Shown here: positions 35,248 through 47,322 of the stretch, one piece after another
How the letters are laid out: every line of letters begins with the position of its first letter
How positions within the stretch are numbered: the first letter of the stretch is position 1
DNA from: Rhipidocladum racemiflorum
Lineage: Eukaryota; Streptophyta; Magnoliopsida; Poales; Poaceae
Direction: 5' to 3'
DNA: 64,000 nucleotides
Assembly (NCBI GenBank): GCA_036346355.1
Contig: CM070580.1
Coordinates: 62,884,854-62,948,853, forward strand
Position numbers and translations under genes: made by a program
Notes under the pieces: model-generated
The model's database searches: none
Seen by the model: only the letters and a program-made list of their open reading frames with translations
What the model was told of the DNA's origin: nothing

Positions 35248-35425
35248 AAAGTGCTATCATGAAAAAAAGTGAGGGATAAATTCTACCTTCTAATACTCCT
35301 TTTTATTATGCTGCGTACTGTTATGCTGAAAGACAGGAAAAAAACACTGAAGTCAATAAAATGCATCAAGTGAAAGTGCCTAATGAAAACTTTTTTAACA
35401 TCAACCTAATTCTTCTCAGGATGGC

Positions 35426-37827
35426 TGTGATACTATGGAATGTCGAGACTTTATAATTTGTGATAATAGGTTATAAAATATGGTAAAATGTGTTCAGTTG
35501 GGGGCTTTCGCAACTAGAACACTGAGACTTCACGTTTTAACGCGTTTCGGGCCGTTTGGGCGTTTGGGCGCTCAGAAGTGTTGGGCTTGGGGAAACTTAG
35601 TGGGCAGGTTGGTGGGACTCACTTGGCCCATGTGGGGGTGAGGAGGGGCAGAAAATCCTGCTGCCTAGCCCTCCCCACCACCCATGCAGCCCCCATCCCT
35701 CTCCCTCATTCCCCACTTCTCCCTCATCTCCCTCACCTCTCCTCTCCCTTCCCATCCGCTCCTTCCTAGGTGCTGCCGCCCCACCCCTCTCCTACCTTGT
35801 GGGCGCATCCCAAGGTCTTCTCCTCGCTGCCAAGCGCTGTCCAAGCTGTTGGGAGGGGCTGCGATGAGGAGGATTGGTGGAAAGCGGCGTGGAAGGAAGT
35901 CGGGGAGGAAGCGAAGGTTTGATCGTCGATTGGTGATTCTCCAAGAAGGTAATGGGGGATCCTGTGGGGTAGATCTCTTGCTGCTGTAGAGGGATTATCA
36001 TGTTTTTAGATCTAGGGAGGTGCTGCAATGGGGTAGAATTGTTGAAAACTTGGATTGTATTCACGTTCTGTTCGGGCAGATTGGGAACCCGATCTTGGGC
36101 AGGAGATTTTCGCCAATTTAGAGTTTGAATCTGACCGTACGGACTTTTAGGAAGTTGTAGTTAATTTCTTTATCTTTCCGTGCATATAAAGAAAGTTAAA
36201 ATCCGCCCAGCCGTTTGGGAGATATGGCCGTTTTACCGAGCGCTGTCAAATCTGTGACGAGATTGAGACAGTTCGTGTTCAACGTTAGATTAAACAATTT
36301 TAGAGGCCGAATTGGCTTTCCCCAATACCTAGAAAGCTAGGAAATTTCCTAAGCTTCGCGATGGTGTACTCGTTTATTCAATTTGGAGTCTTAGAACAGA
36401 AGTTATGCCCTTTAGGCGGCTGCTGTTCGTGGGACAGATTTGCTGTTTTTCTGTTTTTAGGAGTTGTGTTTAAGTCGGGTAGTGGGATATATGTGTACTG
36501 TTTTGTGGACTCGATTTGAGTGTGTGGCACTTGCGTGTTTGCAGGTGGTGTCCTCTCGGTGTGCCCTTAACCTCTCATCACTTAAGTTGCCCGTGGTTGA
36601 AGGCAAGTGTGTTGCGTGGATTGTGTGCTATATGTGTTGCTAGAACTTCTTGACAGTATTTGAAATAGATAACCTGTTGTCTTGCCATGAATTACAGGTT
36701 ATGATTGATATGATGTCTTTAGGCCATGATTTAAATGTGCTTGTTGTTGATAAATGATTTACATGCCATGTTTTGGGCTCACCTGCCGATTGTTGAATAC
36801 GGTCCTACATGTTGAGATGAAATGTGATGATATGCCATATTTCCATTTATGTATACGTTGTTGTTCATTGTGCATACATGGCATATGTTCATGGCAACCC
36901 GAAAGATTGAGATAAGTCATAACTATTAGAGCGGTGGTGAGAAGCTTATGACTAGTCAGGGCTATTCTTTTGAGTAAGTCCTACGTCGTGATTCCTTCAC
37001 CGAGGTGAATGGAGGCAGTGATGAGGCACCCTTCATCTTCGGGATGGAAGGGGGAAAAGGGTGCATGCCGACGGGTGTGCACTCCACCCTACCGGTATGA
37101 GTATTCCAGGAGACATGTGCATTGCATTGCATGAATGAATGCATAAATGAAGATGTTTATGAGATGATGATGATATGCACTTTAGTTGATTATCATGTCC
37201 TTTTAAAGGATGTATATAATGTCAACTATGTTGTACTGTGATATAGCGTGGGAGAATGGGATGATGGTTTGTTGTCTTGATCCTTGTTGTTCCATTTCAA
37301 TACACTTTCTTTGAGTTTTGAACTCACGCTTGTGCTGCGTTGTTTGTTTCTTTAGGTACCACTAAATCGGCGTGCAGGGAAAGGGAACTAGCTACACCAC
37401 TCCGCGTAGTATCATAATCTAGCTAATTCACCCGTTTTGGAGACCACGGCATTAAGTATTGCAATAACCTTTAATGTATGGTCTTTATGTTAGATTGTTT
37501 CCCTCATGTGGATCATGTTGGGTTAGAGAATGAGTTTTTTTAATCGACTAAGCTTAAAATGATGCTTATTCTTTCGCTATTGATGCATATTGATGTTTTA
37601 TTTTATGACTATCTATCATTATCATTGCGTATGATTATCTTGTTGATTCTACATATTGATATGATGCTATGTTGTTAAGTTTTCGTACAAAAACAAAGGA
37701 GATGCTGGCAAAATTCTCAATTAATCTAAATGATTACTTGCTGGAATTTACCTTAAATTATGGTATTAAATGTGTTATGGTCTTTGTTTGGTGACTATGC
37801 AGGCTTAGTAGAAGCGGGAGTGTTACA
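35426..37827 (+). repeat. 5' LTR of LARD B
   Basis: It starts TGTGATACTATGG and ends GGGAGTGTTACA. It contains a pyrimidine-rich tract (about 35690-35765) then a GC-rich block. A donor-like AAG/GTAATG (35949) and an acceptor-like TGTTTGCAG (36536-36544) are kept in the other LTR copies, so the leader may be spliced. Confidence 0.9.
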
Positions 37828-37830
37828 GAT

Positions 37831-37843
37831 TGGTATCAGAGCC
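37831..37843 (+). promoter_or_regulatory. primer binding site of LARD B
   Basis: TGGTATCAGAGCC, the exact complement of the plant initiator tRNA-Met 3' end, three bases after the LTR. Confidence 0.9.
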
Positions 37844-40800
37844 GAGGTTCAGTCCGTGGTGTATGAATTTAGTGAAATACCATAGGATTAACTAAAAATT
37901 TTGATGTGGGATAACCTAGAAACATGGCTTAGGTTATACTTAAAACTTGTCATAGGATAGCAACATTAAAACTTGTGTAAGTGGAATAACTAATCTAAAA
38001 TTTGACACACATGGATGCCAGTAGGAATGGGTATGTACTGTTGTTGCTTTGCAGCTAAATATTGTATTTAAGCTTTGATGTTGAATGTTACATTTGGTAA
38101 TATATGTTGCTATGTCTATTAAAGAATTGATTGTGTTGATACAATTGAGATTACGTGGGTTGTGGTCTTAGAAAAGGGGTTTGGTCACCTTCTGTTGTTT
38201 GTAGTAATGTTGGGTTTGACGGTGTGGCGGTTAGTGCCATCACCGAAGGACTTTAACCTCCTGTTGGGAGAGTGCTTATCCTACTCATCGTAGAGATTGG
38301 GTAGTTGGTTGGAGTCGGAGTAGTAGAGTTGTGGATTGACCCTTGAATTTCCTTTGCGATTTGAGCGAGCGGTTTTTGTTGGTTTTGGTTGGTTGAAAAA
38401 AAAAAAAAGTGTTCGATTTGGTTACTCACCGATGGTTCTTTTGGTGGTTTTGGTTTTGTCTTCTCTGGTTGAAGACAAAAGAATAATTTAGGGTTGCGCC
38501 TCTTTTGGTCGCTTTGTGAGTGTTGGCCTTGATTTGTTGTTTGCCTTATAGAGAAACTTATAGATTGATTCTTGGGTTACCATTCTCCAATTTGAAAAGA
38601 GTTATCTAAGTCGCATGGATTTAGGTGTCAAGGTTTGTCGAAAAAGAATGTGGTTGATCGGTTGCTTTACGTAGAAAGCTTTCAATTTATTCTTGTGTTT
38701 GTCTTTCGAGGTTTAAAAGAGTTATTACGGTGTTGTGCCAGACCTCCGTTGTCGGGGCCTAATTGGTGTTTGATCATAATGATGACTTGCTTGGGAATTC
38801 ATCTTTGAAAAATCGTCTGTTCGTGAAGGTTTGAAGTTTGTTTCGTGAAGGATTTGGTTAATCACTTGGTTTTCCCTCTTGCAACCATCTTCCTTCATGG
38901 AAGTTGTTGATCTCGAGAGTGGTGGAGTAGTCGCGTGTCGGCATTCGAGAATTTATGAGTTGACTCTCTTGTGATTTATGGTTGAGCTTTAGGGAAGGAA
39001 AGGTGTTTTAGGTGTTGTTCTTTTACGGAGTAATTATGGTTTCTTTAAGAGTTGGGTGCGTGATTCATGCGGATGTTTAAGAAGTTAAGTGTATGACGAG
39101 AAGTTAGAGTTTTAGGATGTTATGAGCTAGTGATTCGGTTAAAGTGAAGTTGTTGTTGTTTAAAGATAAATTAAAATATTGTGTTGATAAGAGATGATTA
39201 AGCGAGACGTTAGGTGATCCAAAGTGAAAGTTGATGCAGTTATGGAATCTAATGGATGTTTGAGATTAAGCGAGCATAGGATGTCTCGGTTTATGAACTT
39301 GTTATAGCAAGAAGATGGTGTGAAATTCGCCTATTGTATTTGGTGGGTCGGAGTTAATATTGTGGGTCGACAATATGACTTAAAATACGTGTACTCAATT
39401 AATGAGGATATATGGAATGATTGTAGGAAAGGTTGAATTATTCTTGATAACTATCTGGTCGAGGATCCGTATTTACGAGGATGTCTAGTAGAGATTGTAT
39501 CGCGTGGTTAGTATTAATTATTGGAGGAATGAATTGGTGATAGGGAATATGTGACTTAGGGATTATACCCAAGGTAATGGTTGATTCACGGGATTAATTG
39601 TGAAGAGATGTGTGCTACGCTTAGGATAATAAGTTGCATGAGTAATGGTTCGTCATGGTTAGTAGACCAAAGGAAGTTGTTGATATGTGTCTTATGTTGG
39701 AGTAATCGATAAGTTAATCGTCGGAGTTGTGAGAACGTGGTTCTCCTTGTTGATTGTCATACGGTAGATATGGTCTATGGTTCGTTGGTAATATAATCAA
39801 TTGTAGTTCTATGAGCAGTGAAAAGTGATTTTATCAAGAGCAGATGTTGTAGCTTGTGTGCAACAGTGTTGAACTTCTCGGATTTGGGTGATTATGACAT
39901 CCGTATTAGCTAAGAGTATTGGAATGCAAATAATGGTGGGATTTGAGTCAAACTTTCTTTTGAAGGTTTACTGATTCAAATGAATATATAAATTTTCTGG
40001 AGTGCACCTCTTTGTTAGGCGTCTTGATTAGTGTGCAATAAAATCTCCCGATTAAGTGGCATTTTGTCAAGTTACAAACTTGATTCCGATGATTGGAAAT
40101 ATGGATGAAAGAGTAGTATTTGAAGTAACCGCTTATGGGTTCCAAATGTGGTGTGGTATTGAACCATGTCAATCTTTGGATTTGGGCTAATCTGTTTAGT
40201 CTATGCTATGAGTATGGATTAACACCCAAAGCGTTGGAGTGGGACGCTCTCTTTAGCGTTCAACTGATTTATCTTTGGTAACCACGAATTAAGCGCTTAA
40301 ATTGTAACTCTATCGTGACTAGAGTTGGATTTATTTGGGAATCATGTGTGGTGTTTGCGAGTGTTTCAAAAAGGTGAATCTTACGAATGTTTCATAAGTG
40401 ATTTTGTTGGTAAGGTGTTCCCTGCTGGGAATGTGTTTCCTTTCTCTTTAAAGAGAATTGGTAGCGGTTATTAGGCGTAGATGTTTGATTTGATTGTTGA
40501 TGCTATCTTCTGTTATTGACCTTGGTTTAAATGCGATGTTTTGCGCATTGCATGGTTGTTGGGTTGTGATGCGATATGGTATTTTTTTCTGCTAACGCCC
40601 GTCGTAGTTTATGCGAATTTGAGCAACCATCGATGTTGTTGGGTGTCAATCATGTGACAAAGAGAATGAAGTCTCTTTGTGAATGGTTAATGGGTATCGT
40701 GGTTACATGACGAATAAATGGTGAAAAAGATTCATGACATCGTTTTATAAGCATAAAAGAGTTGTTGAGCCAGGACGGTGAGAAAGTCATATAGAGATAT

Positions 40801-42077
40801 ATGACTAATCCGAGTGCTCTTGAAGAAATCGCATTCGTGTTATGAATCGAGATTTCCATTGCTCTCTAGCATGAAAAGGAATGAATGGATAAATGCTTTG
40901 GTATTTTGGTTATGTTATGCAAGGGATTTGAGTTTCCTTTCTCTTGAGAGTTTTTGTGGCAGTTCTTCTTCCAAGTTTTTTTATTTTAGTTAAAATGAAA
41001 AGTTTGGCTGTGGTGAAAGTTAGTCGAGTTGTCTTTAGTTGTTGAGAACTTCTGTCAAGAGAATTGTGAGGAGTCTCTATTTGGTTGAGTGCTCCGTCAT
41101 GCGAATTGTATCGTGTTATTTGGAGATTTGAGTTTTCCTTTCTTGCTTGACTTAGGAAAAGCAAAAAGGGTGGTCTTTCAATGTTATAGGTTCTTTCCAA
41201 AGTGGTTTGTAGGCGCTTTGAGGTTTGAGTTGTTGTATGTGGTCTACTTGGATTCAAAAGAATCGTACTTCTTTGCACTATTGATAGGAGGCGAGAATAA
41301 GAAGGGCCTCGGGTTATTGTTGAGTATAATCTAAGAGCTATACCGTGGGCTTAGTTGTTTGTGTGATTTGGTTGTGAGTGCGACATCCTCTTGGGAAAAG
41401 TGCCAATTGAGATTTGGTAGTGAGTGATGGTCCTAGCTTGGGCTAGGAGTGCTGGACATTAGTGAGGGTGGATGATGATGGAGGTTGTTGATGTCGTGGT
41501 TTGAATTTGGTTGAAAGTATCGTTGGGTGGCGAATGTTATAGAAATTGTGATGTAAAATGCTTTGTCGTGGACATTGTCTTAGCTAGACGCCCTGGGTGT
41601 GCGTTATGCCTGAGAGAGGTTATAATGAAAAGTGTAATGTGGTTGGCAATGAAAGGAAAGTATGGTCGATGTAGGCTATGAGCGAAGATAACATTAGTAA
41701 ATTTTGATTCCTTGTGAAAAGGGGGCAAATAATTGGAAGAGATGGGGTTTTGCGTAAATGGTCTTTGGGGGGTTCAAGTTTGGAACCTCGGTTGACCGTT
41801 TAATACTAATGGTGAAAAAAAAGGATGTGTTTCATGATGATTGTGTCATTACGAGTTTGTGAATTATGTTAGAGATTGAAGTAAATGAGGAAGCATGTCA
41901 AGTTGTACTTAGTTAAGCTAAGTCAAGTCACTCTTGTTAATACATGGATTTGGAGAATTGAGTTGTCGTTGTTCTCTGTTTGAGTCTTTGCGTGGGTGTG
42001 TTGAGTTCGCAAAGAAGATGAGTCACTAGTGGACATTGTTTTAGAGTTGACGTGTAAGATTGAGGTCGAATCCAGTT
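37844..42077 (+). other. non-coding interior of LARD B
   Basis: No frame over about 125 codons and no retroelement protein motif. It aligns throughout with the interior of A (17202-21420). An antisense frame at 40650-40859 matches 18410-18619 at 65 of 69 codons, but nearly all nucleotide changes alter the residue, which argues against a protein. Confidence 0.8.
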
Positions 42078-42088
42078 AAGGGGAAGAA
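42078..42088 (+). promoter_or_regulatory. polypurine tract of LARD B
   Basis: AAGGGGAAGAA immediately before the right LTR start TGTGATACTATGG. Confidence 0.8.
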
Positions 42089-44487
42089 TGTGATACTATG
42101 GAATGTCGAGACTTTATAATTTGTGATAATAGGTTATAAAATATGGTAAAATGTGTTCAGTTGGGGCTTTCGAACCAGAACACCGAGACTTCACGTTTTA
42201 ACGCGCTTTCGGGCCGTTTTAGGCTTTGGGCAGCTCCGGGAAGTGTTGGGCTTGGGGAAACTTCGTGGGCCGGTTGGTGGGACTCACTTGGCCCATGTGG
42301 GGGTGAGGAGGAGCAGAAAATCCTGCTGCCCTAGCCTTCCCACACACCCATGCGCAGCCCCCATCCCTCTCCCCTCATTCCCCACTTCTCCTCATCTCCC
42401 CTCACCTCTCCTCTCCCTTCCCATCCGGCCTCCTTCCCTAGGTGTTGCCGCCTCACCCCTCTCCTACCTTGTGGGCGCATCCCAAGGTGTCTTCTCCTCG
42501 CTGCCAAGGCGCTGTCCAAGCTGTTGGGAGGGGCTGCGATGAGGAGGATTGGTGGAAGGCAGCGTGGAAGGAAGTCGGGGAGGAACGCGAAGGTTTGATC
42601 GTCGATTGGTGATTCTCCAAGAAGGTAATGGGGATCCTGTGGGGTAGATCTCTTGCTGCTGTAGAGGGGATTATCATGTTTTTAGATCTAGGGAGGTGCT
42701 GCAATGGGGTAGAATTGTTGAAAACTTGGATTGTATTCACGTTCTGTTCGGGCAGATTGGGAACCCGATCTTGGGCAGGAGTTTTCGCCAATTTAGAGTT
42801 TGAATCTGACCGTACGGACTTTTAGGAAGTTGTAGATAATTTCTTTATCTTTCCGTGCATATAAAGAAAGTTAAAATCCGCCCAGCCGTTTGGGAGATAT
42901 GGCCGTTTTACCGAGCGCTGTCAAATCTGTGACGAGATTGAGACAGTTCGTGTTCAACGTTAGATTAAACAATTTTAGAGGCCGAATTGGCTTTCCCCAA
43001 TACCTAGAGAAGCTAGAAATTTCCTAAGCTTCGCGATGGTGTACTCGTTTATTCAATTTGGAGTCTTAGAACAGAAGTTATGCCCTTTAGACGGCTGCTG
43101 TTCCGTAGGGACAGATTTGCTGTTTTTCTGTTTTTAGGAGTTGTGTTAAGTCGGGTAGTGGGATATATGTGTACTGTTTTGTGGACTCGATTTGAGTGTG
43201 TGGCACGTGTTTGCAGGTGGTGTCCCTCCGGGTGTGCCCTTAACCTCTCATCACTTCGTTGCGTGGTTGAAGGCAAGTGTGGCGTGGATTGTGTGCTATA
43301 TGTGTTGCTAGAACTTCTGATGATTTGAAATAGATAACCTGTTGTCTTGCCATGAATTACAGGTTATGATTGATATGATGTCTTTAGGCCATGATTTAAA
43401 TGTGCTTGTTGTTGATAAATGATTTACATGCCATGTTTTGAACGGCTACCGTCGATTGTTGAATACGGTCCTACATGTTGAGATGAAATGTGATGATATG
43501 CCATATTTCCATTTATGTATACGTTGTTGTTCATTGTGCATACATGGCATATGTTCATGGCCGACCGGTGAGATAAGTCATAACTATTCCGGGTCGGTGA
43601 GAACCGTTATGACTAGTCCGGGGCTATTCTTTTGAGTAAGTCCTACGTCGTGATTCCTTCACCGAGGTGAATGGAAGCGAGTGATAGGCACCCTTCATCT
43701 TCGGGATGGAAGGGGAAAAGGGTGCATGCCGACGGGTGTGCACTCCACCATACCGGTATGAGTATTCCAGAGACATGTGCATTGCATTGCATGAATGAAT
43801 GCATAAATGAAGATGTTTATGAGATGATGATGATATGCACTTTAGTTGATTATCATGTCCCTTTTAAAGGATGTATATAATGTCAACCATGTTGTCTTGT
43901 GATATAACTGTGGAGAATGGGATGATGGTTTGTTGTCTTGATCCTTGTTGTTCCATTTCAATACACTTTGCTTGAGTTTTGAACTCACGCTTGTGCTTTC
44001 GTTGTTTGTTTCTTTAGGTACCACGAAATCGGGCGTGGAAAGGGAACTAGCTACACCACTCCACGTAGTATCATAATCTAGCTAATTCACCCGCTTTTGG
44101 AGACACAAAGATTAAGTATTGCAATAACCTTTAATGTATGGTCTTTATGTTAGATTGTTTCCCTCATGTGGATCATGTGGGGTTAGAGAATGAGTTGTTT
44201 TAATCGCCTAAGCTTAAACTGATGCTTATTCTTTCGCTATTGATGCCTATTGATGTTTTAGTTGATGACTAGCTATCATTATCGCTGCGTATGATTATCT
44301 TGTTGATTCTACATATTGATATGATGCTATGTTGTTAAGTTTTCGTACAAAAACAAAGGAGATGCTGGCAAAATTCTCAATTAATCTAAATGATTACTTG
44401 CTGGAATTTACCTTAAATTATGGTATTAAATGTGTTATGGTCTTTGTTTGGTGACCTTCTGGGCTTAGTAGAAGCGGGGGTGTTACA
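42089..44487 (+). repeat. 3' LTR of LARD B
   Basis: 2399 bases, nearly the same as 35426-37827. Many differences are 1-4 base indels at CG or GG positions. It ends GGGGGTGTTACA before the duplication ATGGC. Confidence 0.92.
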
Positions 44488-44492
44488 ATGGC

Positions 44493-44699
44493 TATTTCCA
44501 TCTTAACATTAAATTGCAAAAATATATATGTAAGATCAGGGACCACCAATCCAGGGAAATTATCCCTATATGGTAGTAACTATTTGACAAGCTAAAATCT
44601 CAGGTGATCCCAGTACTGATTTAGCTGAGTTTCACATTTTTTTTGTACATCTGAAGGTAGCATTATATTATTAGCGATAAAAGCACCCAAAGACAGTTA
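44493..44699. other. spacer between LARD B and the MITE
   Basis: AT-rich, no feature recognised. It continues the sequence interrupted at 35425. The last three bases (TTA, 44697-44699) are the left target duplication of the MITE. Confidence 0.5.
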
Positions 44700-44931
44700 G
44701 GGTGTGTTTGGTTGGTGGGATGAGGTTGAATAACATGGGATGGTCATGTACTATTGGGTTCCATTGTTTTGAGTGAATGAAATGGTTCAGCATATATAGA
44801 GAATATTCCTTAAATTTGTATCCCACCATGCAGGATAGGATGGTTCAATTCAAGCAACCAAACATATTAATAACTTTTTTATTGAACCATCTCGTACATG
44901 TATCACTTGGTAAAAGCAACCAAACACACCC
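44700..44931. mobile_element. Tourist-like MITE (PIF/Harbinger type), 232 bp
   Basis: Perfect 15-bp terminal inverted repeats GGGTGTGTTTGGTTG / CAACCAAACACACCC are flanked by TTA on both sides (44697-44699, 44932-44934), the duplication made by PIF/Harbinger transposases. Size is typical and there is no coding frame. It appears intact. Confidence 0.9.
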
Positions 44932-44934
44932 TTA

Positions 44935-45449
44935 ATCTCTGATTGGATCGCCAATGGCTAAGGCCCTTCTCATAATTTTCAGGTGGTACATATCAGGTAC
45001 TGCCTTGTAGGGACATGGTATTAGCCATAATACTGATAACCAACTACACTTATGATTGTGATTTCCCCATATGTCAAGAAGACTTAAATGTTTACCATTT
45101 CTGTGCTGCAGGTGACTAGGGGTGTTTCCTCTCTCATTATCCATTCTCATTATAATCCATTCTTTCTGAACAATTCATCTCTCATTATCCATTACCAACC
45201 AGGGCTGCAGGTTAGTTTTTTTTCCCTTTTGAATTTGTGATTTTTTTTAAAAAATTCCTCCTTTTTTTTCATATTTGAAGTTTGGGATGTATACTAAAAG
45301 TAATTATATGCATATTGGTATAGATGATATGAGATGAGTGATTTAGTATGGTGCATAGACTGGTCTTCACTTGTTTTTCAAACTGCCAACCACAAAAAAT
45401 AGCATGATATTTTTACCTTCTTTTTCATGAACCAAAAGCTCCAATGATG
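44935..45449. other. spacer with minor repeats
   Basis: No gene seen. CTCTCATTATCCATT occurs twice (about 45131 and 45179). Homopolymer T and A runs lie near 45230-45270. Confidence 0.45.
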
Positions 45450-46495
45450 GTAATAGAGGTGGGCACTCGGGCCGGCCCGAGGCATGGTGGGCATGGCCCA
45501 GCCCAAGCCTAGCTCAGCACGTAAGAGGTCTGTGTGACGGGCGGCACGGCATGGCGCAGAAGTAGCATGCAAGCGACACGCAGCACGACGCCACTGCCGC
45601 CGTCCCGCGATAGGGTACGGCCTTCACTCCGGAGGTGTGCCCGCCCGTTCGGACGTTCATCCACCCGTACTCCATCTTCGGCGTCGAGGACGGTAGCCAG
45701 TGGCGCACATGATGCCCTCCACGGCAAGGTGCGCCCAGGCAGTAGCCGCGCGATGTTAGCTCAGTGGTTGTTGAGCTACGCATGTGCCCGTAGGATGGCG
45801 ATGTCCTCCTTCGCTGTGAACGGGGAGTCGGGCGACCGTTGCCATGGTTGTGCCCTCAGTTGCCATGGTAGCACCCTCGGCTCCCGCGCATCGCCACCTC
45901 AGCTCCCCCGCCACCTAGGTTGCCCGCCGCCTAGGCTCCCCGCTTCTTTGTCACCGCCTTGGTTCCCTCCTTGGCTCCTCGCGTCCCACCACCTGGTTCG
46001 CTCACCGCCTAGGCTCCTCGCCTCCCCACTGCCGCATCGCCTCCCCGCCACCTTATCATCCGCTGCCTCGCCTCCTCGCTGACTCGGTCGCCCACCGCCT
46101 TGCCTCCCCTCCATCGCCTTGGCTCCTCGCCTTCGCTACCTCCACAGTGTCATGCTGCTTTGGCTCCCGTGCCTTGTCTCCCCGCTGCCGCCTCACCTCC
46201 CCACCATCGCTTGGCCGACCATCACCTCCTGCCCGTTGTCGGTGAGGACGGTGGTGCTGTAGCGGGCTCGCCATCGGTGAGGCCGCATCCTTTGCCTAGA
46301 TGCCCTGGCGGCCTCACCCGGCCTCCACGTCCTCTCCAGTGAGAGCCACTGGCCACATCCTCCGCTTGGGACGTTCTGGGAGCGATCACCGATTCCCTAG
46401 GGTCAGGAGATTAAAATAGGGGGGAGAAAGAAGCGGCCACACGGCAGTTGAGGGGAAAAGATAGAAGAAAAAGAGGGAGGAGAAAGGTGCAGGAA
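45450..46495. other. GC-rich low-complexity segment, origin unknown
   Basis: A sharp change from AT-rich to GC-rich occurs near 45450, opening with GAGGTGGGCACTCGGGCCGG, a start often seen in hAT-type elements. From about 45890 to 46330 it is a run of CGCCTCCCC/GCCTNGGCTCC-like words. Frames in it are Ser/Pro/Arg-rich shadows of composition. The matching right-hand terminus was not found. It may be captured DNA within a hAT element whose transposase relic lies at 47323-47690. Confidence 0.4.
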
Positions 46496-46753
46496 TAGGG
46501 TTGGCAATCGAGCGAAGTTGTCTTTTTTTCGAGCTTTCTTCGAAATTGACACAATTTAATTTAATATAATTTTATTTATAATTTGGAAATATTTTTATAA
46601 TCGAGCTAACAAGCCGAGCTGAGCCGAGCCAAAGAAAAAAACCAATTTCATTCGAAATTGACTCATTCAATGTTTAATCGAAAAATGAGTGTAATTGGAG
46701 CAATTTTGAACCGAGTCAACGAGCCCCACAAATGAGCTTTTTTGCCAGCCCTA
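46496..46753. mobile_element. small hAT-like MITE
   Basis: The ends TAGGGTTGGCAA and TTGCCAGCCCTA are 12-bp inverted repeats with one mismatch. The interior is AT-rich with CGAGCTGAGCCGAGCC. An 8-bp duplication could not be confirmed, so either the ends are slightly misplaced or the site has decayed. Confidence 0.5.
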
Positions 46754-46861
46754 GGGAGAGAGAAGATAGAGAGGTTGGGGCGTGGGAGAGAGAAAAGAGA
46801 AAGAGAGGGGGCTGTGGTCTAAGAAGCGACCGGGACATAAGCAGTGCGCGGGTAATCCAAG

Positions 46862-46920
46862 AAAAGAGAGAGAGAGAGAGGAGGAGGAGGAGGGAAAAGA
46901 GAGGGAGTGAGAGGAAAAAG
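46862..46920. repeat. purine microsatellite (GA)n and (GGA)n
   Basis: About eight GA units and four GGA units, within a longer purine-rich stretch that starts near 46755. Confidence 0.85.
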
Positions 46921-47322
46921 ATTCATTGAATGAAAAAAAAATTAGATTTTTTTCTCCCGCAGGCTACAACGTTCAGTGACATAAATGATAGATTGACAAT
47001 GATGTGACACATGAAAAGAAGTAAAGTTGATTTTAAACGTTTGTCTTGCTGATTCCTACACGGGGCGCAGCCGCACCTAAATTTCAATTTTCATCCTGCA
47101 TTCCAACGTAAAACGATATGACGAGACGTAAAGCAACGTGACGCGATGTAAAGAGAGGGATTCCCATGTGGCCGCACTTGATTTCAAATTTTCAACGTGG
47201 CAAGCAAGAAGATCTACCTCAACAACGCAACAAGCACGAGGCAGTTCGATCACTTCAAACATATGGAAGAAGCTGAAAGGTAAGGTGTCTCACTCGTCTT
47301 TCTAATCGCCGAGTAGGTCAAC
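46921..47322. other. stretch before the hAT remnant, no feature seen
   Basis: No recognisable motif. The repeated word ACG(A/T)GANGTAAA near 47110-47150 is a small local repeat. Confidence 0.4.

Larger units (their letters stand above)
35426..44487 (+). mobile_element. LARD-like non-autonomous LTR element B (9.1 kb)
   Basis: LTRs at 35426-37827 (2402) and 42089-44487 (2399) flank a 4261-base interior without gag or pol. A canonical primer binding site follows the left LTR (37831-37843) and a polypurine tract precedes the right LTR (42078-42088). A perfect 5-bp duplication ATGGC flanks it (35421-35425, 44488-44492). It shares LTR ends, primer site, polypurine tract and the whole interior with element A, but lies in opposite orientation and belongs to a different subfamily by LTR sequence. 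Its mobilising proteins must come from elsewhere. Confidence 0.92.

Noticed and set aside
45534..46342. A 182-codon Arg/Pro/Ser-rich frame as a gene
   Set aside because: It runs through a low-complexity CGCCTCCCC-type repeat, with long frames on both strands, as composition alone predicts.
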